Shown here: positions 19,382 to 28,309 of the stretch, piece by piece
Layout: each line of letters opens with the position of its first letter
Numbering within the stretch: position 1 is the first letter of the stretch
NCBI GenBank assembly: GCA_034387635.1
Contig: JAOANU010000040.1
Location: forward strand, 1-29,488
DNA from: Rhodosporidiobolus odoratus
Taxonomy: Eukaryota; Basidiomycota; Microbotryomycetes; Sporidiobolales; Sporidiobolaceae
Reading direction: 5' to 3'
Length of the DNA: 29,488 nt
Notes under the pieces: model-generated
The model's input: only the letters and a program-made list of their open reading frames with translations
Databases searched by the model: none
Told to the model about the DNA's origin: nothing
Position numbers and translations under genes: made by a program

Positions 19382-20869
19382 TTGTTCACCTGGGCAGGAT
19401 TCCCCTTTTCTCCTGGCGAAGAGACACTGCCCTTTTACTCACCGCTCCTTTCGAACCTGCAGGCCCAGGCTTCGAAGGCGGCGGCGGTTTACCTCGACCC
19501 TCAGACCCGGACAGACTTTGCCAACTCCCATCTCCTCTCCCGCTCCCTCCACCTCCTCTCCTTCTCTCTGGCGCCGGCCTCTTTCCCTTTGGGCCTTGAG
19601 AACCTCCTTATCAACTTCGTCTGGGGTCCGGGGAGGCGTCATCTCCTGTCCAAGGAGAAGGTTTTCCTTCCGAGGTTGGCGGGTGGTCTTGGCCTCCTCA
19701 GCCCGGTCCATTTTGATCTCGCAAATTCGCTCCGCCTGCTCGACACCCTCCTCCTTGACCCCCCTGTTGTCTGGGCTGACATTGCCTGCGCCTCCTTCTC
19801 TCGGCATGTCACCCCCCTCTCCATCTCAGCCTCCTCAGCCAACCTCACCTCCTTTCGCAATCTGTGGAGCATCTTCTCCCCGGGTTTCGAGCAGCCGGAG
19901 GACGTAGGCTGGTCAAGGATCGTACAAGCGGCAAAGGCGTCCCCTCCTGTCCTCAACTCGCATTCCTGGACCACTTCCGACCTTCTCTCCCTCCCGCCCT
20001 CACTTCTCACTCCCTCGCCACACCTTTGCCGGATCCCCGCCATTGCCGCACTCTACTGGCACAACCGGGTGCCTCATGGGCGCAACTCAGGCTACGCATC
20101 TTTCGTGGCCGGGTCAACTCTGGCAAGAGAAGCTTGGGAAGAGGTGCGACAGGGAGACTGCTTTCTTTCCTCCGTCCTCCTGCCCGCAATTGGACACTAC
20201 GACCTACCTACCCTCCTTCCCGCTCCCTCCTCACCCATCACCTTCGCTTTCTCTTTCCTCTCACTTCCCCATGCCTTCTCTGCTGGAGAAGCTTGGCAAC
20301 AACTCGCCCTTGCTCAACGCCCTCTTCCTCTCTCTTCCGCCCTCGCCTCGCTCTTCGATACGGCGCCTAACGATGGTGCACTCGAAGTTATGTGGCGCTG
20401 GATCGGCAGGAAGCCAGCCACGGCTCGAGAGGTGGATGTACACTGGCAACTCGCTCACGGAGGGACGACCACCGCGAAGGCTCTACACTGCTTCAGCAAG
20501 CGGGTTTCACCAGACTGCGCCTCCTGTGGCGAGGAGGACTCGGTGACACACTCTTTCTTCACCTGCCACTACTCAGCGGAGTACTGGGAGGAAACCGTCG
20601 CCCTTCTCGCTGCATCCATCTCTCCCGACAGCACATCGACCTCCTTCACCCCAGCCAAGCTGGTTCTCGGCCTTCCCACTCTCTCCTCAGCAGTCGAAAA
20701 ATCCCTGGTGCCCACCCTCCGTGCGATTGTCGCCATCGCTCTTTCCACAATAGACGAAACCCGCCGCTCCCGCATCCGACCCGACCCGGCCCTCACTTCC
20801 CCCTTGCCAACTTCCCTCGCCTCTCGTTTCCTGATCCGTCTCGAAGACCGACTCATGAGCTCGAGCTGA
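19382..20869 (+). pseudogene. C-terminal region of LINE ORF2 with zf-RVT-like motif, L1/Tx1-like element
   Basis: An open 495-codon frame continuing the reverse transcriptase after a frameshift. It includes INFVWGPGRRHLLSKEKVFL and PRLAGGLGLLSPVHFDLAN, the segment conserved after the polymerase in L1/Tx1-type proteins. Later come VMWRWIGRKPATAREVDVHW and CASCGEEDSVTHSFFTC, a Cys-x2-Cys...His...Cys zinc motif (zf-RVT-like) near the end. The ATG at 19382 is internal; no independent gene is implied. Confidence 0.8.
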
Positions 20870-21060
20870 GCTTCCCCGGCCTCCTCCTCGTCATTTCCCC
20901 CCTTTTCCTTCTTTTCCCTTCTGATGGACTCGACAACCTCCCTTCTCGGTTCATTGCTCCCTCTTTTGTCGTACGGTTTTAGTGGTTTGGGGTGTACCTT
21001 GCTGTTTTGCTGGGGTAGCCGGTTCCACACTTTGTTGTACGCGTAGAAGAAGATTAAAAC

Positions 21061-21575
21061 ATTTACTATACTTCCACTTTAGTCCTGATCTGTAGTAGTT
21101 ACTATACCTCCCCCTTCCCTCATTTGGTTGGTCCACGTGGGCTTTATTGCTCGAAGCGACTTGAAACGAGATTTCTCTCTCTCTCTCTCTGTCGCGGGCA
21201 ATTGAAATGAAATCCAAACTAGAGTCTACTAAGCGAGAACGAGACGAGACTTGACGAGCTACGAGATACAAGAGACGAGAGAACTTACTGGAGACCAAGG
21301 GAGATGTCTACAGTGAGAGAGAGAGAGAGAGATAGGAAAGGGGAATGAGGAGCAGCCTCGGTGTAAAGCGTCCGTATAACTACCTCCTTGCTACCGTCCG
21401 TCCGTCCGTTGACCTCCTACCACTACTCCCGAGCGCACTGCTTGCCCCATCTGACACAGGCCGAGGAACGTCCGCCGCACTCGCCCTCTTCAGTGCGCTG
21501 CCTCTTCTCTCCTGAACTAGACCCCTCTTCCTCATCCGTACGCGACCGCTTAGCTCCGCCGGACAACGGGGTGAG
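21061..21575. other. Intergenic stretch between retrotransposon and DNA transposon, no gene seen
   Basis: About 515 bp. It contains a (CT)n tract (21174-21190), a (GA)n tract (21315-21332) and a run of GAGACGAGA-like words. Short frames on both strands in 21380-21575 are compositionally biased and match nothing I know. It does not pair with the sequence inside the left arm edge. Confidence 0.5.
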
Positions 21576-21739
21576 TACCGTAGATCCATTGCTATGGTAC
21601 ATAAACATTACTGGCTACGAGCGCAGCTCATTCTGGGTGGCAGAGAAAGAGACAGCGTCGTCATTGTCTCACAGCGTCCTCCCCCACTTTCTCCCTCACT
21701 CGCTCATCACACCGCGCATGAAGTAGCTCGAAAGTCACA
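21576..21739 (+). repeat. Left terminal inverted repeat
   Basis: 164 bp pairing with 24434-24597. It carries TACATAAA at 21598-21605 where the other repeat has TATATAAA. The ATG of the RTC4-like gene follows two bases after its inner end. Confidence 0.9.
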
Positions 21740-21741
21740 AC

Positions 21742-22908
21742 ATGAGCTCGCAAGCTTGCATAGAAGAGGAAGAGCCTTTCGTCCTCTCCTTTGCCGACCT
21801 CGTTGTCCCGGTCCAGTCCCCCACCGCCTCATCCGACGACTGTGATCTCAAAGTCCTGGATGCTAGGCCTGGTACGCCAGCGCTACTATATACCCTACAT
21901 GGGACTCACGCTGCCTTAGCAGGCCTTCCTCCTGACAACTGCGAGTTCTGCGGCGACGCCCTGCCCGAACTCTCCCCAACCTTCAACGTGACCGTACCCA
22001 GCTTCTCTCCCACAAAAACGCCAAGGAGAAGCCCACAAAGAGACGTCCTAACCGTGTCCAGCTTCCAATTCATGTCACCGCCACCTTCTGTAGCGACCAC
22101 GGACGCCTCAGCACCATCATTCCGGCAGGGTTGAAGGCGGGCTACCCAATGGACTATAAGGAAGAAGAAGCCACCAGGTCCGTTCACACTCTCTCTACAT
22201 TGAGATCGAACCGCTGACATGCTGCTTGCAGGTTTTACGCCGCCTTCCTCTCGCAAATTGACAAGCTCGCTCAATATCCCGAGAACAGCTCCCGCCTTCC
22301 TTGCCTTCCTCTCGAAGACGGCACCGGAGGACGAGTCCAGGGTCAGTAGGAGGTATGGCTCGATTAGACTTAAAAGAAGCTGTACCGATGGGCTCCTGGC
22401 TAGTGCGTTGAGTTTCTCTCCTTGTCGCTTCCTCGCTTTTGCTGATGGGCGTCTGTCTTTCATAGTGTGGGTCCGCGTTTCACTAGCCAGCTCTACCCTC
22501 GCTACTCCGCTCGCTACATTGGCAAAGGCGACAACCCTCCCACCGTCCCTCTCTCTGCTGCTATTCCCTCCAGCCTTCAAGCTCGCTTTATCCTCGATGT
22601 TCTCATCCCCGCTTGTTTTGTCAAGGACTCGGCATCCGCTCTCGGAAATCTGTCTCAAGCCGGCCCTTCTACTTGCCAATCGCTCTCCTCGCGCCCCAGC
22701 TCCTCCGTCGACCACAGCAAACAACCTCCCCGACAATATTGTGGCCTTCATCACCAAGTACGACCTCCGTTACGACACCGGCGTCTTCATAAAGCAGTGG
22801 GGGTTACGCCTGAACGACCCTCAAGTTGAGCAGGATGTGCAGAAAAAGCACCAGGACACTTTTTTGAAGGCCGGCTTAATAGCCGGGTCAGTTGAGGCCC
22901 TTCGTTGA
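21742..22908 (+). pseudogene. RTC4-like domain protein carried by the transposon, probably frame-disrupted
   Basis: The RTC4-like family is named after yeast restriction of telomere capping 4; its molecular role is poorly known. ATG at 21742 (MSSQACIEEEEPFVLSFADL). The family-like core starts with CEFCGDALP, then after a one-base shift near 21960 reads ARTLPNLQRDRTQLLSHKNA and FCSDHGRLSTIIPAGLKAGY. The C-x2-C and C-x2-H pairs are at the expected places. An intron 22178-22231 joins EEEATR to FYAAFLSQIDKLAQYPENSS. A second gap of about 110 nt (22342-22465) leads to RYSARYIGKGDNPPTV and ARFILDVLIPACFVKDSAS, and a last shift near 22700-22735 to DNIVAFITKYDLRYDTG. The TGA is at 22906-22908. The assignment rests on pattern memory; the disruptions could be partly unrecognised introns. 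Confidence 0.55.
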
Positions 22909-23202
22909 GAGGCGATGCAGGACCTTGCTGAGGAGCTGAAGAAGGAGCGTTTGGCGATGGGCTCAGCTTGAGCATCCGAGAATTGGGGTCGCTTCATTCC
23001 TTTTCCGCTTTTTATCACCTGTCCTTCCATATTCACCAGACTTCCTCAATACCTACTTCGCTTCTGATACTCCATTCCTATACCCTCATTGCGATACCCA
23101 CCATTCTATACCCACCACTGTAGCTTTGCCTGATATGGCTTCCTCACTTCCACGGACACTTGCTTCTGCAAAGCGGATTTTGTCACCTCTCCCTTTGTCA
23201 TG
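22909..23202. other. Space between the convergent transposon genes
   Basis: About 290 bp where the two convergent genes end. It includes TTTATCACC and repeated CATTCTATACCC-like words (about 23060-23125) that could serve as 3' UTR. No separate gene is seen. Confidence 0.4.
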
Positions 23203-24422
23203 TCATGAGTCCTCCCCATCCTCATCGGAGCAAGAGAACAAAAGGCGGCAAAGTTGCGGTACATGCCCCAAACCCTGAGTGTTCTGTCTGCCAACCTTTT
23301 CTGCTGCCCTCAGTACCGCCGCGCCCCCGTCCATATCGGTGTAGAGCTCTGGCCGTGTCCGGAGGTGTCGCTTGACTATCAGCAGGTAGGGAGGTGAGCG
23401 TTCGAGGGAGGAGAGAAGGAGTGGAGTAACAGCGTACTCAGAGCGAAAGCACCCTCGATGGCGTTCATAGCGGGTGAATAGGCGGGAAGGAACACAATGC
23501 GTGAACCTGTGAAGGAAGTAGGCGGGTCAGAGCGGATAGACCCGGCAAAGAAGGGAAATAAAACGAACCCAGGGCTTCCACAGCTTCGCGGATTAGACAG
23601 TTCTTGTGTATCCGGCAGTTATCCATGATGAGGAAGCTTCCGGGAGGGACGCGAGGTAGCTACAGAGATGTGGGAAATCCCAAAGGGTCAGCACAGTAGC
23701 TAAAAGGAAGAAAAGCGAGACTGCTGTAAGGCGCGAAAGATCAGGGACCAAGAGAAGGCACACACCAGATCCTGTACAAGGCCTGTACAAGGAAGTTGTA
23801 GAACTGGGAGGCATTGAGAGCGCCCTCAACTACTCTTGCCGCTTGCATTCCTTTAAGGGAGAGAGCCCCGACAAGAGTGTACTTTTTGCCAGGGTTGAAC
23901 GTCTCCTCCACAAAGATAGGCTTGCCCAGGTTTCCCCAGCCATAGCGACAATAAATATTGGTGTCATCCTTACCGGTTTCGTCAATGTAGAAAGTTTTGT
24001 AGGGGTCAACCTCCTGCTGAACTAGCTCAACAGAGGCTTCTTGCTCCACTTCATTGCGCTCCAGAGCAATCTTGTGCAGCTTCTTGTGGCTCTTGCCCTG
24101 CCAGCGGAGCTTGTTGTGCACCGTAGAAAGCACGATGTCAGCGCCCACCTCCCTCAAGTCCTCTTAGAAGTTCCCACAAGAAGGCGGCCGGCCGATCGGC
24201 TGTGACCTCAAAGAGATAAGCAACAGCAATTGCATTGAGCTTATTACAAGCGCCGCAGTTGCTGTAGCAGTTGTCCAGATTGCCGAATTCTTCGTATCCA
24301 CGTCGCCAGCCGTAGACGGTTGGTTTGGCGATGTCGAGTAGGACCGCAATTTCGGGAACGGTGAAGCGCTGGAGTAAGCGAAGTGTGTCTTTCCTCTTGT
24401 CAACAGAATAAGCAAGAGACAT
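23203..24422 (-). pseudogene. Tc1/mariner/IS630-type DDE transposase, spliced, one-base frameshift
   Basis: Catalyses excision and integration of the element. ATG at 24422, 11 bases inside the right repeat. The N-terminal helix-turn-helix reads FTVPEIAVLLDIAKPTVYGW. One extra base near 24163 shifts the frame before REVGADIVLSTVHNKLRWQG. The first catalytic Asp is in TFYIDETG. After an intron comes LIMDNCRIHKN (second Asp), then, across another intron with matching phase, RIVFLPAYSPAMNAIEGAF (Glu). Spacing between second Asp and Glu is 34 residues, DD34E. A further exon (VKRHLRTRPELYTDMDGG) leads to TGA at 23203-23205. Apart from the frameshift it looks complete, so it may be recently inactivated or a sequence error. 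The first intron boundary is uncertain. Confidence 0.8.
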
Positions 24423-24433
24423 TTTGGGTCTGA

Positions 24434-24597
24434 TGTGACTTTCGAGCTACTTCATGCGCGGTGTGATGAGCAGGTGAGGGAGAAAGTGGGACAGTACGCT
24501 GTGAGACAATGACAACGCTGTCTCTTTCTCTGCCACCCAGAATGAGCTGCGCTCGTAGCCAGTAAGGTTTATATACCATGGCAATGGATCTACGGTA
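24434..24597 (-). repeat. Right terminal inverted repeat
   Basis: 164 bp pairing with 21576-21739. On the minus strand it includes a perfect TATATAAA (24568-24575) about 146 bp upstream of the transposase ATG at 24422. Confidence 0.9.
24568..24575 (-). promoter_or_regulatory. TATA box candidate of the transposase gene
   Basis: TATATAAA inside the right terminal repeat, minus strand, facing the transposase start at 24422. The equivalent left-repeat site is TACATAAA (21598-21605), one base weaker, facing the RTC4-like gene at 21742. Confidence 0.5.
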
Positions 24598-24600
24598 CTC

Positions 24601-25475
24601 TCCCTCATTAACAATTTGTATTGAGGAAGTTGGAATAGAAAATTCCTTTCGCCGCAAAGTTGACTCTCCAAAACACAATTGGATACACTGTAGGCTTAGT
24701 AGGGCTTCTTGGGCTATCCTCCTGCCGGCGTGGGTGCAATAGTCCTGGTCATTGTAACCTTCTCAACGCGGGACCTGTTTTTCTCAACCTCTCCGTGGGG
24801 CGATTGTCCCGCCAATTCATCTGGAAAGCTTTGACAAAGGCTGTCAGCAAAGGGATCGGCCCACCTTCACGGCCATGACCTCTTCTACACATCTGCTGTA
24901 GTGGCAGGCTTCCCCCTCGTACATGCTGTAAGTATTATGCCAGGCTCTCCTCAGCATCCTTGTCGAGTCAGCATGTACACGCCAGGGGCGTCAGGAGGGG
25001 GAACAGGACCAACATGCAGTACACGAGAAGAGACTACCAAAAGTGCGGGTGCAAGTGCAAGAGTGAGATGAGAGGAAAATGCGCCAGAGTCATCCAGTGG
25101 ATGTTGGCGAAGCAAAGCAGAGGGAAAAAGGGAGAAACTGGGAGGCACAGTCAGAAAATGGCTGTGAGGGCGGTGAGTGAAGGGAGGAGAGGAAGAAAAG
25201 GAGAGCATGGACCTTTTCGATGGCACATTGCTTCTACAAACACCTTCTTTGGCCATAGTTCTGGTGTTGTCGCCGAGACAGCATTTGGGGATGGCCCAGA
25301 CTATTGAGGACTTCGTTCAGCTGGCTGCAGCTGGTGGTGACCTGGAAACACCAATGGACATGTCAGTAGATATGACGGGTTATCCTAAAGAGACGACCGC
25401 TGTACACTGGGTGGTGCACCATTGGCTATCTTGTTCAGCTCCCAGTGATGTGGACCGGACTTCACGTCTGGGTCA
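24601..25475. other. Inner part of right arm, no supported gene
   Basis: Mirror of the left arm around 6183-6521 and 8832-9262, joined directly. A minus-strand frame (25256-24951) runs across the junction and reads FSSHLTLALAPALLVVSSRV then PVPPPDAPGVYML. In the left arm the two halves of this reading are separated by the 2.3-kb segment. I cannot show it is translated. A separate minus-strand frame (24678-24400) merely runs from arm sequence into the transposon repeat and is not a gene. Confidence 0.5.
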
Positions 25476-26186
25476 AGTTGTGGCAGACTGCGGGGTGTAC
25501 CATCGGAAGTGCTCTGTAGAGGCAGGAAGATCAGTTGCCTGCATAGTGAAAGCCACTTGCCAAGAGCGTCTCACTCGCGAGTCCATGCGCCGTCTGAGGT
25601 CTGCAAGGAAGTCTACAGCTTCTCGCATGTTTGCCTCCGGGTTTTCAGAGACCTGGCTTAGCCATTTGTACGCGTGTAACAGGAAATCCTTTGGCCTCAA
25701 GCCGACTGTGTATCGGGGTGCTGCCATTTCTCGTAATGCCGTGATAGCCTAAAATCAATGAACCGTTCTCAGCGTTAGCGGACGCTGCAGAAGACAGATG
25801 GAGTTGCGGAGGAGAGGCAGTTCACCTGATCGCCATAATATACGTTGAGGGACGCAGGGAAAAGGCGCGGTTGTGCAAAGGGATTTGGCTGCAAAGCTCC
25901 AAATCTGAGTGAGCGTGGCGCGCATACAATGTCTTGACGTGCAACGTACCAGGTCGCGGTAGTGTTCAGGGTGGGCTTTGACCCTCACCCAGAGAGTTTC
26001 CATCTCTGCCACCGCTCTCTCTTGTGCCGCGAAGTAGAAATGAGGGGGTCGTATGGCACAGATCATCAACCCCTTCATGGCACAGCCCCACAGTTGAACG
26101 TTCGGGTCCGCATGCGCCGAATCGACAGCCTCGCAGATCTCGGCGACATAGCGCTGGTACATATGGACGTGGTCTTCTGTTGGCAT
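25476..26186 (-). pseudogene. Unrecognised three-exon gene, right copy, frameshifted in last exon
   Basis: Mirror of 5380-6182. Exons 26186-25939 (248 nt) and 25904-25826 (79 nt) have exactly the lengths of the left copy and remain open. The third exon starts at 25748 and is open over the Arg-rich region (RRRMDSRVRRSWQVAF). Relative to the left copy the frame then shifts near 25530, so that it stops at about 25476. The C-terminal peptide similar to the left copy (GAPPSVQRSSL) survives in another frame. I infer a recent small indel that probably disables the C-terminus; an alternative intron is possible. Confidence 0.5.
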
Positions 26187-27065
26187 GGCGACCGAAGACG
26201 AACCACAAGCAAGTCCGTAGGTGGTGAGATACAAGCAAGGTAAAGAGAAGGGGAGAAAGCGGAAGCCAAGGAGCGCAAGGAGAACGCATATGACTTGAAA
26301 CACCGCGGAGAGCACATCGCGCTAATTTTGTAGCTCGGCGGGCAAACCGCGGACAGGTCTAGTAGTGCGAGTGTGAATCCGTTGCAGCGCCATTGAACGT
26401 ACCTATCGGCCTCGCTTGTCTACTTTACCCAACACTGAGGATGGGATGAGGCGATGTGCCCACGCACGATATAGCCAGTTTCGAAGCTGCTCGTGTGCAA
26501 GAGCGCTCCTTGAGCTGGTTTCCGGCGGACGTTCTGATCGACCGTCCTCCTGCTCGGACTCGGCCTCCCCGAAACGCCCGGTTCCTTGCTCTGTGCGCCT
26601 TCTTCTCGGACAATGCGCCTCTCGGGTTTCTGCTTTTCTCGAAATAGTTCCTGTCGCAATTCACGGCCTTCCTCTTCCCCCTCCTTCCTGGACCCCTCTT
26701 GCCCAGCCGAGACGCATCCTCCCCTCCTCCACCACCCATTGCGCCTTGACTTTAGTTCCTCCGTGTCGCGAGCCTGACCCCGACCAGCAGGATTCAACCC
26801 CTCGACCCACGCAAACGAGACCATCCTGCGAACCGCGAAGCCTCGTTCCTTTGTAGGGTTCCTGGAGGGCTCTTCTGCAACGCATGCGAAAAGAAAAGAA
26901 ACCCAGCAGGGCTGAGCGAAGGAACGAAACGTGGAGAGAGAGAGAGAGAGAGAGCAAAGGAGGTAGATTGGGGGCGTACGGGTCGGTGGTCGGTGGTACC
27001 TCGTTTCCAAGAAGAGAGCCCCTCGGTTCCTCATTCCCGTTGTACATGCCTTTGGTGTGTCCCTC
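26187..27065. other. Mirror of the COX16-downstream stretch, no gene supported
   Basis: The counterpart of 4493-5379 in inverted orientation. The 225-codon frame (27097-26420) is retained with a few substitutions. As in the left arm, opposing frames are open too and nothing is recognisable. A (GA)n tract lies near 26935-26955. Confidence 0.5.
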
Positions 27066-27932
27066 TCAATCTCTCGTCCCCCTCGTACCTGGCCCACCTC
27101 CCCCTCCCTCTCCCCCTTCCCCTGGCCCTACTTCTTTCCTCGAGACCGGTAACTCGCCCCATTCGGCCTGACCGGGTAGACGCTCTACGCGTTTGTTCTC
27201 CCAGCTCGAGGGAGACAGGGCGTCGAGGGCTTGCATGCGCTGGGTTTTCCCAAGAGAATTCCGGGGTTCGAGGATGTAGTTGAGTAGGGGTTGCGAAGTG
27301 AGGTGGGAGGGAGAATGAGAGAGAGAGAGAGGAGCGGACGGCGGGAAAGGAGAGGGCGGGACAGCGGGAAGGCGAGGGGAGAAAAAGCAGGCGGCGGGGG
27401 AGGCGGACGGAGGAGAGCGAGGCGTAGAGAGAGAGAGAGAGCGCGCGCGAGCGGGCAAAGGGAGCGAGGAAGAGAACAGGAAGGAGGGAGGGAGGGAAGG
27501 AGGGAACGAGGTCAGAGAACAAAGAAGGAGGGATGCAGGGAGGGAGCAAGCGAAGGAACGAGGTCAGTAGAGTCCAAGATCGAAGATGCGCGGAACATGG
27601 GTTTTGCGCTTGGTCGTGACAGGACTCGGCGTCAAGTCGAGGTTGGCGCGAGCCCCAGGAAAAGGAAGTGCTTGTTGTTAGAGACTTACATGGTACTCTT
27701 GCCTGACGTCGATCCTCCTCCTGTCCTTGCGCATGCCCAGCTCGTCCTCTTTGGTGAGGGTTTGCACCTTGTGACTGCGGTAGTCGTAGCGGGTCTGGGT
27801 GAAGGACTCGAGGGCAAAGGACGAGAGGACGAGGACGGAGAGGAAGGGGAGACCAAAGAGGAGAAAGGGGCGACGGCGGAGCGAGAGGGAGAGGTGAGAA
27901 GGGACCAAGGGTTTAGAGGAGAAGGGGGGCAT
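27066..27932 (-). CDS. COX16: Cytochrome c oxidase assembly protein COX16, right copy
   Basis: Second complete COX16 gene, on the opposite strand. Exon 1 is 27932-27690 and exon 2 is 27239-27066, exactly the lengths of the left copy (243 and 174 nt). The predicted proteins appear identical over both exons. The intron differs by substitutions and a shorter (CT)n tract (about 27426-27441). Splice signals (GTAAGT, CCCAG) are kept. The two copies therefore encode the same protein from an inverted duplication about 23 kb apart. Confidence 0.92.
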
Positions 27933-28309
27933 TGCCGAGGCTGAGGCTGCTGCTGACTGAGTGAGTGAGAGTGAGAGAGTGAGAGAATGAGATTCGCCAA
28001 GTTGAGCGACTCTGATTCACGCGGTTTCGCTTCTCTTGTTCTTTGTCCGGTTCTTCTTCTTCTTTCCTGCAGTCTCATTAACAGTCCATCTCATCTCGTT
28101 CACCAACACACCGGTACACGCTATCACGCCCACACGCTTCACCCCTTGACGACTCACCCTGACCACTCACTACTCACTGCCAACCCTTCAACATCAAATC
28201 AGCCTCGATTACCCTCTCGACTACACAGACTCGCATTCGACCCGCACACTGCTACCACCCAAGTTGCGTCGACACGTCCAGCCATCGTCGTAACGTAACG
28301 TGAACGACC
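27933..28309. promoter_or_regulatory. Shared divergent promoter region, right copy
   Basis: Mirror copy of 3240-3616, the same length (377 bp) and almost identical, between the COX16 ATG at 27932 (minus strand) and the RNA-binding protein ATG at 28310 (plus strand). Keeping the same length and sequence suggests both copies could still drive expression. Confidence 0.6.

Larger units (their letters stand above)
15464..21060 (+). mobile_element. L1/Tx1-like non-LTR retrotransposon, degenerate
   Basis: A second LINE, head-to-tail with the first and of a different type. It has ORF1 with two CCHC knuckles, a remnant endonuclease, a reverse transcriptase of the YKIMAKCIVTRLN type, and a long C-terminal region with a zf-RVT-like zinc motif; no RNase H. 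The boundaries are approximate: the start is placed at the first plausible ORF1 ATG (15464), the end after the T-rich trailer downstream of the last stop (20867-20869). No target-site duplication or poly(A) tail is evident. A frameshift in ORF1, a large endonuclease deletion, a TGA at 18681 and a second frameshift near 19350 show it is dead. Confidence 0.85.
21576..24597. mobile_element. Two-gene DNA transposon with 164-bp terminal inverted repeats
   Basis: The ends are TACCGTAGATCCATTGC and inverted copies of it. The repeats are 21576-21739 and 24434-24597, equal in length, without indels and about 93% identical. A TA dinucleotide at each outer end (21576-21577; 24596-24597) fits the TA target of Tc1/mariner/IS630-type elements, though three more bases (GAG) outside it also match. 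Inside are two convergent genes, each starting just inside a repeat: an RTC4-like gene from 21742 rightward and a DDE transposase from 24422 leftward. Both show frame disruptions. The right end lies against the inner edge of the right duplication arm. Confidence 0.85.

Noticed and set aside
9263..24600. Mating-type locus or CRISPR-like array
   Set aside because: No pheromone, receptor or homeodomain gene, and no regularly spaced repeat array; content is transposons.
24400..24678. Minus-strand ORF crossing from arm into the transposon
   Set aside because: It reads through the terminal repeat and overlaps the transposase start by chance; the same repeat reading occurs at 21594.
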